A stretch of DNA of 64,000 bases from Hirudinaria manillensis. Its lineage: Eukaryota > Annelida > Clitellata > Hirudinida > Hirudinidae. The position numbers were made by a program, and so were the translations under genes. The notes under the pieces were generated by a model. It saw only the letters and a list, made by a program, of their open reading frames with translations. It made no database searches and had not been told where the DNA came from. Positions 9,401 to 21,500 of the stretch are shown here, one piece after another. Position 1 is the first letter of the stretch. Each line of letters begins with the position of its first letter. Location of the stretch: the NCBI GenBank assembly GCA_034509925.1, contig CM067526.1, positions 4,907,501 to 4,971,500 of the forward strand, given 5' to 3'.

Positions 9401-12400
9401 AAGTTATATTTAAAGATTTATATTTTAAATTGGTTTAAAAGGAATTCTACCGATGCCACGTCTGTCCACGATGTTCTGTCCGAAATGATTCTCTTTGAAA
9501 TTCAAGATGATCTGATGATCGTGAGTCTTTACGCTGAGATGTTCGATGCATCCGTGAAATCCGTGGTTGACTCCGGTTAACTGATTGACGCTGTGAATAA
9601 ATCAAGTGAAGCTTGAAAATGCTGAAAACACGAATAATGAAGAAGCAAAAAAACTGATGACAACTGATTGGTTCGATTGGCAACGTCGCCGACGAAAGCG
9701 AAGCCATCGTCGAGGTCGAGAAATTTGAGAGGATCCCTGCTGATTCCCGTTTGTTGGGGACCATCGTCCAGTCTCAACGTTCCTTCCTTTTCGAATCTCG
9801 TCACTTCCAGATCGTGCCACGAGCCGAGTTTAACCTGTCGATGACTGACGAGAACTGCCGGACCGCTTCCGAGATCGTATCTGAGGTTGGAATGAAATTT
9901 ATTTATTTCTTCATTTGTTCTTCAACTTCAATTTGGAATTATTTTCAAGTCTTAATGTCTTTAATCGAACCTGAAAACAACGTGTCCCTTTCTGAGTGCA
10001 ATGAAGTAATAATCTCTTCGTTTTCCTTCCTCGTGTCCGACGAAAAACAAAATCCCTTCCTCTTTCGTGGCCATGAATTTCATGGAAACCGAGAGACTTT
10101 TGGAAAAGTGCGCAGGAAGTTTCACGAGGAGATAGGAATTTCCGAAAAACGATGGAGTCTTGGATTCTGGATTGAATTAAATAATTAAATGTGATTTTTA
10201 TTCGATTATTCGAAATATTCAATTTATTCAATATATTCAATGAACTTTTATCATTATTCGTATACCTGCAACAGGTGATTTTTGAGTAAAAATATAGTTT
10301 GATAAGTTGTCCTTCTCAACTTTCGGTGCTGGATTTGTTGCTAAATTGATCTCATCTGATAAAAAAGTACAGATTTTTAGAGATATTTTCTTTATTTGCT
10401 AACCAATTGCTAAAGTTATTAATTATAATGAGTTAAAATTCCACATTAATTAAATCTAATAACGTTACAGGTAATATAATGAATTAAATTTTAAAATTGA
10501 CAAATGTAAATATTAAATATAAATTAAATTTAAAAAGTAATAGAAATAAAAATTAAAGTTTAAAATTAACAACCGCAACAGCGACCTGAACACTCCTCAA
10601 GTTTTCGTCCGCTGGGGCAAAGGTCACATTTCTGCCCGAAAGCCCCAGCTTTGCACAAACATCTTCCTGTTGCTTGGTCACAATCGGCACGAATTGAACC
10701 CACTTTGCTGCACTCACAAGCTGAAAGTCAGAATTTCGAGACATATTAACAAATAATTTAATAATTATTTCATCCATAAATTATAAATTAAGTATAAATT
10801 TATAAATTAATCAAGAAATATTTGCAAATAATGTAATAATTATTTTCCTTAATTATAAATATCAATGTATAATTTAGTCAATTAAATTAAACAAAAACTT
10901 ACTAATTCTGGGGTATAATTTGAGAATTTCGACAGATCGTAACGATGCAGACACAAATCAAACTCACGCAGACAGCCCTTGTTTCCCTGAGCGATCTTTG
11001 GAAATCCCCAGTATCCGGGTACGCACCTGTCACACAATGGACCGCCCACTCCGGGTCTGCACGTGCACGCACCTGTATCATGGTGGCAGGTGAGGGTCAG
11101 AGAACCGACCGGATTGCATTGGCACGCTGAGAAAATAAATTTAATGAATTTCAATAAAAGGAATAAATATAAAAATAAGCGCAATAGCGATTAATGAATT
11201 TGTAAAAACGTTAACTAGATAAATTAATATTAATTTATTTCTTTACTACGTCATCGTTGCTGGTAATCAATGAAAGTGAAAGACTCACGCTGACATTCCT
11301 TCCATGTTTTTCCACTCGGACAACATCCGTCCGTCGATTGAAGACAGGATTTCATCGAACTTTCTGTCATTCGGAAACAATGGACGGTTTTTTGTGTTTG
11401 TTTGCGAAAAAATGGGTGCGAATGTTTGCAATCAACGTCCTGCTTGGAGTTTCAAATATTTTTTTGACGACAGACTTTGTTAAATTATCTTCCGAAAACT
11501 AAGAATAAACTGGAATCTCATTCGTTACGTTTTCTGTCGTGATTTTGTGTTTTGGTGTTCAGGCAATGCAATGATACCAAGTTAGGCAAAGCAATTATCG
11601 AAATACCTTTAAAATGGAATGATCTAAAACTCTAAAAACAGAATTTCATTTGTTACTTGATCTCAAATAAATCGAATTCGCTCAAAAGTCGTCCCGCTTT
11701 TCAATCGACGAAAGCAACGAAAGGAAACCTTCGAGGCAGCACTTGGCAGAATTTCCCTGTTTGTGGCAATAACTGGAAGGAGGGCAGACTTCGTTGTGAC
11801 AGGAATAATCGAGATTCGTCAGGGGATTCTTCAGAGGCGGACGTCCATCGCAAACTTCGAAATCCAAACCTGTCGGTAATTTTGTCCCCACTTTCAATCA
11901 CACCCCTTTGCAAATGTCAACAACATGCCGGACAAGAATGTTGGAGTCATGACAGGCAAAAACCAAATCACAGGCAGGTATCTTTAGTACCTAACCTAGA
12001 CTCTAACCTAACCCTACCCAGATCCTACCCTATCCTACTTCCTAACTCTGGAAATCCACGGTAAAACGACTTTGAATTGTGAGTGAGGTTTTTGCCTGTC
12101 ATTTATCCACGTACAATTGGACAAAATAATTGCTTCAATGAACCTTCGCACGGTCCCGTTGATTGGACTCTAATCGCAAACTGCCTCTCACAGGCTTCCT
12201 CTCTGAGGAGACATTGACTGCCGTAAGTTTTCCCGTCACTGCCACAAACAGGGGCCCTGATGGGAAGTGACGGTGGACTAGAATGTGCAACACTCAATCA
12301 TAGCTCAAAACTTCATACAAACGTTTGTTGCATACAAAACAAAAGTTGTTGTGTACGAGACAATGGACTCTGATTGATAGTCTTTTTGACTATGAATTTT

Positions 12401-12875
12401 CAAAATCAAACTTTTGCCCAACCTGAGCGCCTCGCAGTCAAATTTGCAAATGCAGACTTTGCCTCCACCGATGGTCGGAGCACAAACTCCACCGTATTTG
12501 CAGTTATTGGAGTCGCACATCGGAATCGTCTGCTCGGGAGAGTCTGTTGGGAAATACTGCATTCATTTGTTTTCATTTCATGCTTTTATTTCATATTTCA
12601 TTCCATATTTTTACCTTCTAAAGAATCTGCTACATTCATTATGAATTCATAATAAAATGTTTACATCGAAGTTATTTAGAGATTATTTATGGATAATAAT
12701 TTGTAATTTCGTTTTGTTTCTTGGGTTTCTTTGTTTCATTCTTTCAACGTCATCGGTGCAATTATTCAGGCGACTCAGCCATGAAATGAACTTCAAGCAA
12801 AAGTGGTCGTGTGTTAGGAACTAACGTTGACAAGTGCTGCGTTTGATTATCTCTGTGATTCGTGATTGACACGTG

Positions 12876-12908
<33 letters not shown>

Positions 12909-15900
12909 GTCGTCGTCATATTCATCATCAATGACTCGTACCTCCAGATCCTGATGATTCTTCGACCTTATCGACCTCAGTCCTACAGCGACCGGGATGG
13001 GATACCTGGACTTCAACTCCTCTCTTGCAAGTCGATCTCCTCATGAGGCAGACATTCGGGTAACTGATTCCATCCTCTCCACAGACTGGATCGCTGGGCT
13101 CGCACTCGAAGTCGCACGTGCAATTCCCCTGTTTGCACATCCCTCCGAACTTGCAAGTCACTTCTTCGCAGGCATCTGCATTCAAATTTGAAGGCTCAAA
13201 GTCGTAACGTCGGAACGAATTCAAATGTCGTGATGCGATACCGCAGGGTCCTCGAGTCGAGACTGAGATTCGTTTCTGGAGAATGCAGGACGCTTGTTCC
13301 ATCTCGCATTCATTCCTGTAAGTGGTTCCGTCACTGGCGCATATCTTTTCTCCTGTCTATTAAATGATTAATTCTTTTTTTTTACTTGCTTTTCGACTTG
13401 CAAATGGAAGTAATCTCCCTTACTCGGTTGATACACGAATGATCGCAGACGCAATGTGGTCTTCCGTCGGCATCCGTGACACATTTCGAAAAGAAATCAC
13501 ACTTTTTTCTCAGACAGGCATCTATTGATCGAAAAGTATGGACGTACATCAAAAACTTAAAAAATAGAGAGATTGTGTGGAAGAATCCAAGAATTGATGA
13601 AACATCAGCACGGAGATAAACGTACCACAAACTCCGTGATGAGATATCGTGGTATTGGTTTTTTCCTTGCAGTTGATGAACTTCACCAAACACTCGCTGT
13701 CGTAAGTAACTCCATCGCTTCCACAAATCTGGTAAACGAAATGACTTCTGAAATCTCGATCCAAATGGAACGAATCGATAGGAAAAGAAACAACCAACAG
13801 GTTTGTATTCGTCCATGCAAGGAATACATTCGCATGTAGGAAGATTGTTCGCCAGTATGCACTTTGAACTCTGAGGGCACTCGAAATCGTTACATGGGTC
13901 GCTAGGGGCTGCAGACTCCAAAGACGTCAATGCGGACGATTCCTTGCAAACACCCGGATGTCTTGGAAAGAGGGAAACCCTGAAGAGACAGGCTTCCATC
14001 TTCAGATGACAGTCGGAATCGTAAGTCTTTCCGTCGCTTCCGCAGACGGGTATGAAAATCGGTGGACAGGAGGAAGGGCAGGTGCAGTAGGGGGAGTTGG
14101 AATGATCCACTTTGCAACTCTCGTGGGGTCCGCACTTATGGTCGAAGCATGGATTTTCTCCTGCCGTTCAAATTAGTTGATGCTTGCTTTAAGCGCGTCA
14201 CAGGGTTTTGTTTTAATGTTTTTATAGAAGAAATTATTCTGCCGATCCGAAGGCAAACATGATTAATTAAAAACCTAATTAGTATTCAAAGTAGTGCCAT
14301 CTAAACACAAGGCCCAGGTAATGTATCCATAACAACCTACCTGAGGAACACTCTCCTTTGTAAAGAACCCAAACATCATCCCCGTTGGCACAAGCGATTT
14401 CTTTCAGCGTGCATTCGTTTATGTACGTCCTTCCGTCGTTCCCGCACACAGGATCAAAGTTCATAGGGCAGGAAAAACCGCAGCGGCACAACGGGCGCCT
14501 GGTCACGTGATCAAGAACGCACGTCTGTCTGTCCTGACATAGGAAAGATGAGCAGGGGTCTGGCAATAAATAATGTAAGAATCAATCGCTCTTTAGGAAT
14601 TATTTAGATTTTCTGCCATTCTCGATTACATTTACGATTTCGTACGACCCTCTGGCGACCCTAACGACCCTAGTCTGAAACTCACCGCACTTCCCTGGAA
14701 ACTTGACCTTGACATTCTTCTTCTCTCTGCAGTTGACGTTTTCCAGTTCGCATTTCCTCTTGTAGTCCTTTCCATCGGTTGCGCACACGGAGTCGCCGTC
14801 GGCATCCAATTCCGTGGTTTCCTTGGCACAGAAATCCTGGCACTGGCATCTGGTCGTTATCTGCGTTCCATTGAAGAGAAGGATGCACGTGGAACTTCCT
14901 TCGCAGGTGACGTTGAGGCAGAAGTTGATGAATCTCTCTGAAGAAATAAAAAATCCACTCAAAAGTCCTTCAAAATCCCCGCGTCGATCGATACGCGAGC
15001 TTAAAATGTTCCAGACAGTCGATAAGTATTGATTTCCATTCTCCATCGCTCGTCCTCGAGTCAGAATTTTTAATAAATTTTTATTATTACGTCGCTTTTT
15101 ATAAAAAAATAAATAAATTCATTGCAAAATATTCTTTATTGTGCTTATTTTCGTGCGGTCTCCAGAATACGTTTTCCCCTGCAGATGGAAGAAGATAAAA
15201 AAAAAGAAGCAAGGATGATTGTCTGGGAAGATAATCAATAAAGTGCTCTCAATTTGTGGCACAGTATCTTGTGGGCCTAACGTGCTAAAAACATATTCCC
15301 TCGATGATTTATATGCAAATGTCCCCAATTCGACGTCTCTCAAATCTCAAGGAAGTGTTTCATGGCACTCCGAGAAACTTATTCTAGAGCCAAGAAAAGT
15401 GGAGACTGACTTCCAGACTCGGAGCAGTTTGGCTTCGTTTACCAGGAAAATGTGGCCGATGCGATAGGATTAAAAGTTCATTGAAAATATGAGCATCTCG
15501 TGTCCTTTTTAATGTCGTCGGATAATACCGCTCATGCTTTACTGCTTCCAGAGCAGAAACACTTTGGTTTAAAACGATAAACAGACCTGTGTCCGGTCGT
15601 CCCAGGAGATGCATTTTCATGCTTTTTTCTGAAATTGAAATTTTTTCAGATTTTTTTATAATTTCGATTCTCCGATGGTCGACTTACCGTAGAGTTTGTT
15701 CTTCGGCTTTTGGAGGTAAAGCAGTTCTGTTGTTGAAATCAAAAAAAAAAATCTTTTTAGGAATAATTTTCATTATTATGAATAATACGATTTTCAACAA
15801 TAATAATAATAATAATAGTAAGATTCAATAATTTCATAATTTTAATTTTAAAAATCTGGAGGATGGCGATTTACAACTGTCGCGTAAAACTCTACAGAGT

Positions 15901-16855
15901 CTCTGGAGATAATTGAGCGGACAAACAACTGGCATTTGGTCAACACTCGATTTGAGTAGCAACAAGCGACAGACGGAAGGACCGTCCTCATGCGAATGTC
16001 ACATCTTCACTGCAATCTAAACTCTCCCTCTCTCGATTATTGATTGAAGCCAGTCTGCTTTATTTGCTCAGTCTCTCATAAAGCTGCTTGTTTTCCAAGT
16101 TTATCTCGCCAGTTCTAATCTAGTCTGAGCATCACTTCGTTCGACGATCGAGGTAACGGAATGGAAATGAAGTGTTTTATTTTCATGAAACGAATCGATG
16201 ACAAGTCATCACCTTTGACGGCCACCTCAAATATTTCAACGTTTCGCAGGGAAAATTTGACGAGAGAAGAATTGAGTCTCAGGTTTCCAGTTTGCGATTT
16301 GACTGCAAAAAATATTCTCGTGTCGTTCACCTTGACGGCATCGTAAGAATGGCAGAATTCCGGGTTGTTCAAGTCCTCGACTACCACCAACTTCTTTCCG
16401 ACTTTCAAATGGTTGGCGCTTTTTATCACGTGCCCTCCGTTCTCTGGCAATCTGTTGAGGGCCTGCCCTCCTCTCAGGACCCTCTTGACTTCCACGACTG
16501 CACTCAGTCTCGTTTCTCCCTCCATTTTCAAACCGTTGGATTCCACCTGCGGAATTTCATGTCTGTAGTCGAATTCGTCGTCATGGTAATGGTCGCCGGA
16601 ACTGTCATCCATGGCGACAATTTTCCGAACGGTTCCTGTGAAAATGATTTCACCGCTTCTCGTTCTCCACTCGATCACGTCTTCTGGACATGCATCTTCA
16701 TCTTCCCAGTGATGAGTAGAGTGTTCGCGATGATGATGAAACTGGTCGTGATGATGATGATGATGCTGCTGGCTGATGCGATTGTCAATGGCCGAGGCAA
16801 AAGAGACAATCGATGCCAATAAGAGCCCTAAGCTGGCGAAAGTTCCTCCTAGCAT
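6442..16855 (-). CDS. AGRN: Agrin, basement-membrane heparan sulfate proteoglycan (about 25 exons)
   Basis: Agrin links laminin to cell-surface receptors in basement membranes and, in vertebrates, organises the neuromuscular synapse. The start at 16855 gives a signal peptide, a His-rich stretch and an NtA domain (CPEDVIEWR, then DTRIFFAVK and [12 protein letters not shown]; exon 16213-16855). Seven follistatin-Kazal units follow (about 15050-14690, 14566-14340, 14160-13940, 13890-13620, 13530-13240, 13185-12990, 12540-12160), several with the Kazal core CGSDGKTY. Next come a Cys-rich block ([13 protein letters not shown], 11890-11690), a DGCCPSG segment, and two laminin-EGF domains (11126-10970, 10735-10560). 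Then LG1 (10178-9440), two EGFs (9340-8960), LG2 (8836-7790), EGF (7790-7660) and LG3 (7575-6442), ending [11 protein letters not shown] and stop 6442-6444. The follistatin, SEA and EGF block found in vertebrate agrin between the laminin-EGFs and LG1 is absent; only about 30 residues link them (exon about 10268-10356). Minor exon borders are uncertain. Confidence 0.93.
7658..7880 (-). other. AGRN: Agrin exon: end of LG2 plus EGF
   Basis: A clear acceptor (TTTTCCAG, just above 7880) opens an exon reading [15 protein letters not shown], the last strands of LG2. It runs directly into an EGF module with cysteines in [12 protein letters not shown] and CKCHGR, ending at a GTGAGT donor near 7665. 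The exon fuses two domains without an intron between them. Confidence 0.75.
8325..8350. promoter_or_regulatory. Tandem repeat carrying two CACGTG E-boxes
   Basis: ACATGAACACGTG is repeated directly (about 8324-8336 and 8337-8349), placing two CACGTG palindromes 13 bases apart inside an agrin intron. A GACGTGG follows at once. It may be a bHLH-type binding cluster or a simple local duplication. Confidence 0.35.
11949..12102. mobile_element. Candidate MITE with 16-bp terminal inverted repeats
   Basis: ATGACAGGCAAAAACC (11949-11964) is matched perfectly by its reverse complement GGTTTTTGCCTGTCAT (12087-12102), bounding 154 bases inside an agrin intron between the last Kazal exon and the Cys-rich exon. 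The interior is pyrimidine-rich with degenerate CCTAACC copies and no open frame. Length and structure fit a non-autonomous DNA transposon. I see no convincing target-site duplication, so the superfamily is unassigned. Confidence 0.45.
11980..12046. repeat. Degenerate telomere-like CCTAACC/CCTACCC tract
   Basis: Variants of CCTAACC, CTAACCC and CCTACCC recur over about 60 bases inside the candidate MITE. The minus strand reads GGTTAGG-like units, resembling TTAGG/TTAGGG telomeric repeats. The spacing is irregular, so a simple pyrimidine tract is an equally good reading. Confidence 0.35.
12876..12929. repeat. (ATC)n / (GTC)n microsatellite in an agrin intron
   Basis: About eleven ATC/TCA triplets and three GTC triplets lie just past the donor of the sixth follistatin-Kazal exon. 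On the minus strand it could spell poly-Asp, but that frame is not the agrin frame, which stops within a few codons beyond the donor. Confidence 0.85.
15795..15818. repeat. (AAT)n microsatellite in the first agrin coding intron
   Basis: A short AAT run lies within the roughly 1.17-kb intron (about 15047-16212) between the NtA exon and the first follistatin-Kazal exon. Nothing else in that intron reads convincingly as coding. Confidence 0.7.
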
Positions 16856-17001
16856 AGCTCTAAAAATAATTAATTAATTTCATTAATTCACTCTGTACGC
16901 CTTGCATTCTGTGCCTTAAATACGTTTACTTGTTGTTAATAAATTAATAAATGTACAACCAAGTATAAATAGGAAACAATTAAGCGGCCAATGAAACTTA
17001 C

Positions 17002-17193
17002 AATCTTCCAGGAGAGATTCAAGGAGTTCCGATGGATGCATCGGTGGAAATGACGTGGAATGAGTCGTTCAAGCAGAACATCCTCCTCCCTATCCTCCTT
17101 ATCTCTCCATCGTCTCACTTTATCTCTCCACAATCTTAAACGCTCCATCAACTCTCTATATCGATCTTGGAACATGTAATCGATTTGAAGCAA
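17002..17193 (-). other. AGRN: Agrin 5' untranslated exon
   Basis: A strong donor (AAGATT|GTAAGTTTC, exon end at 17002) pairs with the acceptor TTTTTAG just upstream of the agrin ATG (exon resumes at 16859). The 85-codon frame over this exon does not join the NtA frame after splicing, so I read it as leader. Its 5' limit is not defined. Confidence 0.5.
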
Positions 17194-17199
17194 ATTTAT

Positions 17200-18580
17200 T
17201 ATGAACTTGTAATAAATTCATCTTTAAATAAATTAAATTCGTAATAATTTATTGCAATGCATATGGTCTGCTTTCAGATCCTTGAGGATCCAGTTATTTT
17301 CAAAGTTATTAGCTTGGGAATGTTTCGACTCTGGCCGGACGGGGACTGCCAAACGTGGGTAATGGGACGGGCAGAAAATGTCGGCCCGAGCAGATTCTTA
17401 GGTCTGTTTGATTGATGAAATAAGGTCAAGTTATTATTTACAGTGAACTTGGTAAAAATCGGACAGGAATTCATAAAAAGATCTCCTTTCGAGGTTCGAT
17501 TTCAATGAAGCAGCTGACTGATATTTCAGAGGTTTCAATGACTGAGATGCAGCAACAAAAGAAGGTCAACTGATGACATTCATTAGGTCGGCCATTAGCT
17601 TTGAGAATATCGACTAGCATTGATGGTGTCTCGTAGCTTTATTTGGTTTGGTTCACTGAATTGTTATTTTTGTGGTTATCCCCTGGCAAAATGCAATAAT
17701 AATAACTATTATTATAATATTTAACATATCTATTATAATATCCAACGTGGTTGATGAATTGGATGATGCCTCACTCACCAATTATAATCAGTTTGAACAA
17801 ATACCTTGAGCCTAGTACGAAAGGTGGATTTAATTCTATTTCAGTCATTTTCAGAAAAAAAATGAATATATCTTGAAATATTAATTTACGATTTAACTTT
17901 TTTGGAATAAACTGCCTTAAAAAATCATTTCTTCTATTAGTTTAACTCCGACTTCGTGAGGTCTCCTAAAACACGTTTGAGGTCATGTTTTACTAGACAT
18001 AAGAAAGACATAAGTCTCAGTTTCCGACACCAACTTCGAGTCATTCCAAAGGAGAGCAGCTTTGAAAAGTTTATTAAACTCATCGTACAGCAAATCAAAG
18101 AAATGCTGTTGGCATTTGGGGTGCCTCAAACAATAAATCACATTCTAGGAAAGGGATGTACTGAAATAGATAAATGCAGAATCGAGAATTTTAAGGAATG
18201 ATTTCCTTAATAAGCATCGTCTCGAAATGTTAATTATAATTAGAATGGCTAAAATCGAACCAGTATCGTCTCCAACAGGAATACCATATTATCAACTTGA
18301 TAAATAAATTATGATAATTATCGAACAGTATTTGTATTGCACATCAACAACTGCAGTGGATGAAGAGCAAAATATCAACAACTTGAATGAGAAAAGCAAG
18401 GAGAAGCGCTTGAGAAAATGCGACCGTCGAGTGTATAAAAGATTGTGTTATACAAATAACAGGAGGTGTACAGATAAACCGAAATGTACAATCAGTCTGA
18501 AGCGTACACACCATTCGGAAGATGAGCAGATTGATGGAGTCTAACGTATTTCAGAGATGAAGGATTGAACAACCGTCGAG
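17200..18580. other. Intergenic, between agrin and the ankyrin/SOCS gene
   Basis: AT-rich, probably holding the agrin promoter and the 3' flank of the ankyrin/SOCS gene. Two plus-strand frames occur (17956-18201, and 18311-18544 with four cysteines in a basic segment, KCDRRVYKRLCYTNNRRC). They are in different frames, have no recognisable domain and no signal peptide, and I do not call them genes. Confidence 0.4.
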
Positions 18581-21500
18581 CTACATAATATCGTCCATGA
18601 TATCATCCATGCACAGATAACACGTCAGACACTTCGGCAGAGGCAAACGTCTCAGAGAGCTGGCGATCGACCTTCCCCTGTTGACTTTCGAGAGATGACG
18701 TCTTAAGGAGACGAAGCACAAAGTCGAGAGAGAGGCAGGTTGCTTGCAAGAAGAAAGCAAGTCCAAAGTCGACCGAATCGAGTCCTGCTCGTCGTTCGAT
18801 GAGTTGCTTTTCAAAACATTTTCAAACCATTTCAGTTCCTTTCCTGGCCTGTATCCAGACAAAAGTGCCAGCTCCAAAAACCTGGCAAACTCAACGATGT
18901 TTTTCGATCGACCGCGGGCCACTTTCAAGGGCGCGGCGCAGAAAATTTCGAGGCCGTGACTCAACAGAAGCCATGCGGCCTTGTGATCCACCTGAATCGC
19001 AGAGGCAAGGAATGCCGTCCTTCCGTTGCAGTCGGGAGCGTCCAAAATGGAACCGATATCGAGCAGTCGTTCGACGATTTCGTACTGGGACTTCACGACG
19101 GCGCACACCAACGCCCGCTCTCCAGACCACGGATCCTCCCAGTCTACCGAGAAGTCTTCCTCGTAGGTCGTCTCGAGGGCTTCTGCGAATCTCCTCTGGT
19201 TCATGAATCTCGAAAAGCGATCGTTAGCTCTGAGATCTTCTTGTTGAGGTGGCGCGGAGGGATTAAGTTTTGGCAGAAAGACACGTTGTTCCAAGATGTC
19301 CTCGTCTGTACTCGAGGACGCGTTGTCGATTACCTTCAACTTTCTGTTGCTATTGCTGTTGCGCTCCCTGGTCTTGACGTCCCTAAAGTTTTGATTGGTA
19401 TTGCTAGAATTTCTGAAAGACACGTTCTTGTTTCTATTTTCAAAGTATTTCAACCTTATCTCGGCATTCTTGTCTAAAAGTTTTTTAGTTTTGGGTTTTC
19501 GAATTTTCGGCGACGTCACCGGTTTCTCTCCAAATAAAATCATGCTTCGCAGATAAACATTGTTGCCGTTGTAGGTTTTGGAAGAATTCAGACTCTTTGT
19601 AAATTCTATCGATTTGTCCGAAATGCGATTTTCTTGGCAATGTTTGGATCGAAATGCATCGACGGGAGGAGACGGAGAATGCACGATCTTTTTGACCTTT
19701 CTTTCGGATATGATACGAACGCTGCGACGGACTTTGGATTCGGGGCTCTTTTGATGTCTCGACACCTGTGCAATTAGCGGGGAATTGGACAAGGGCACAC
19801 TGATCAACTTGTGAGGCTTGGTCAGCTGCTTTAGAATCATCAAAGTCGACGAATTTGAATCCGACTTTTTCGTCACGTTACTTACCGAGGTAGAAGCAAC
19901 GCCTACGTCAAAAGGCTCCGAAGTCTGAATGCAAACGGAATTTGTATTCGGTTTGCATACGTCCGCCTGAACAGAAACCTCGTCTCGAATGATCGAAGCG
20001 CGAATCAACTTTTCTGGCACCTTAGGTCCAAAGCATCGGCCGCGAAACTTTGTCTCTAAAATCTTGAGAGAATCCTCGTTAGTTTGAGAGTCAAAGGAGG
20101 TGGAATTGTCCAAATTTTGTGACCAGTAACATTCGTCGAGAAATAAATCTGAAGAGAGAGTTCCAGGCGAGGGAAACTTGGAAGGCGACAGTCCCTCCTT
20201 TAGAGTGAGAATCGAAGACAAAGAATTCTCACCCATCACCGAGTCCTTTCGCCCAGGACAATAGGTGGAGAAGTGGTCTTCACTTATCGAGCTAATGTCA
20301 TCGACTTTGTTTGAAACCAACGAACCGTTGAGACCCGAAGGCAGAGAAGTGGCACTCGATAGACTCGCATGAAAAGAGGGCATTTTATAAACACAAGGTG
20401 TGCCCAAATCCCCATCCAATTTCAAATCTGGAAGTTTTTCCTTCAAAATATCTGTTAAGCTTGCACTAAACGGACCGGGTATCAGTTTATTCCTGGAAAA
20501 CTCTGTCGATAGCGTTGTTCTCTGCTTTGGAGTCTTCAATGTTCTCATTATGTCTGCCCAAAACCTATCGCTAACACTAGTTTCATTAGTTTTTGGCCTG
20601 TGGAAATTGAAAAATCCATCTTTAAAGAGTTTGGGAGAATCTCGTCTGGGAAAAACTGGCGGCAAATCGAGTTCTCTTTCCTCGTTGGAACTTCCCTCGC
20701 AAAACGTCGACTCGGGAGAAATCACGGAATTGGACAATGATCCGTCCTTAAAGTTATTCCTGTACAATTTCTCCTCGTCTTTGTCATGTTGAAACGTTGG
20801 AGTGGAAGAAGTGTCCCTGACTCTACTGCGTTCTGTACGGTATGTACTTTTCGTCATATCCCAGCTGCAAGTGACGCCGGAATATCCTAGGCGATGTTCT
20901 TTGAATATCTCATTCTGAATTTTGTCCGCATTCTTCGATTCCCCCAACACGTGCTTCCTAGGAGATGGAATCGGACGCGTGTTGCAGTTTCCAGTTGGTG
21001 AAGAGCAATTCGACTGCAAGTTCAGAGGAGAAATTGATTTTTGAAAAGAAACCTCGATGTTGTTCGTACTCGTATCGACCGAGTCCGTTCCTTGACCCGA
21101 CGTCTTCGTGTCGCAATCGAAATTCACGTTCCTATTTTTAGGGATTACCTCTTTCCTGTCCCGAATTTTTGGGCCACTTCGAGCGTGGTTCTTGTGTTTC
21201 GACGGGATTTGTTTGGAAATTGGAGATTTCCTCTTCGGAAGCTTCGAAATGACGTTGAGGCGCTCGCGAGCTTTGTGTTTCTTGAAGAGATGTTGGAACA
21301 AATCGAGAAGTTTCTTCTGTTCATTTCCGTTACTTTTTATGTTTTTCACGAAGGACGCTTCAAATGCACCATCGTGCCTCAAGACTTTTGCGCTACTGGA
21401 GTTGTAAGGCTTTCTGTACGTGTCCGACTTGCTAGATCGGTCTCTCGATTTCTTGTGAGAATCTTCACGGTTTTTATTCTTTAGTGATGATTTTTTCTTG

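Noticed and set aside
12762-13016. Poly-Asp open frame overlapping the sixth agrin Kazal exon
   Set aside because: It is a different frame from the Kazal exon and comes from the ATC/GTC microsatellite in the intron just after the donor.
13353-13386. A 33-base agrin intron ending near 13388
   Set aside because: It breaks the reading frame; a 67-base intron (13357-13423) with GTAAGG donor keeps phase and gives [16 protein letters not shown].
17956-18544. Two plus-strand frames, one with four cysteines, upstream of agrin
   Set aside because: They lie in different frames with no convincing splice pair, domain or signal peptide.
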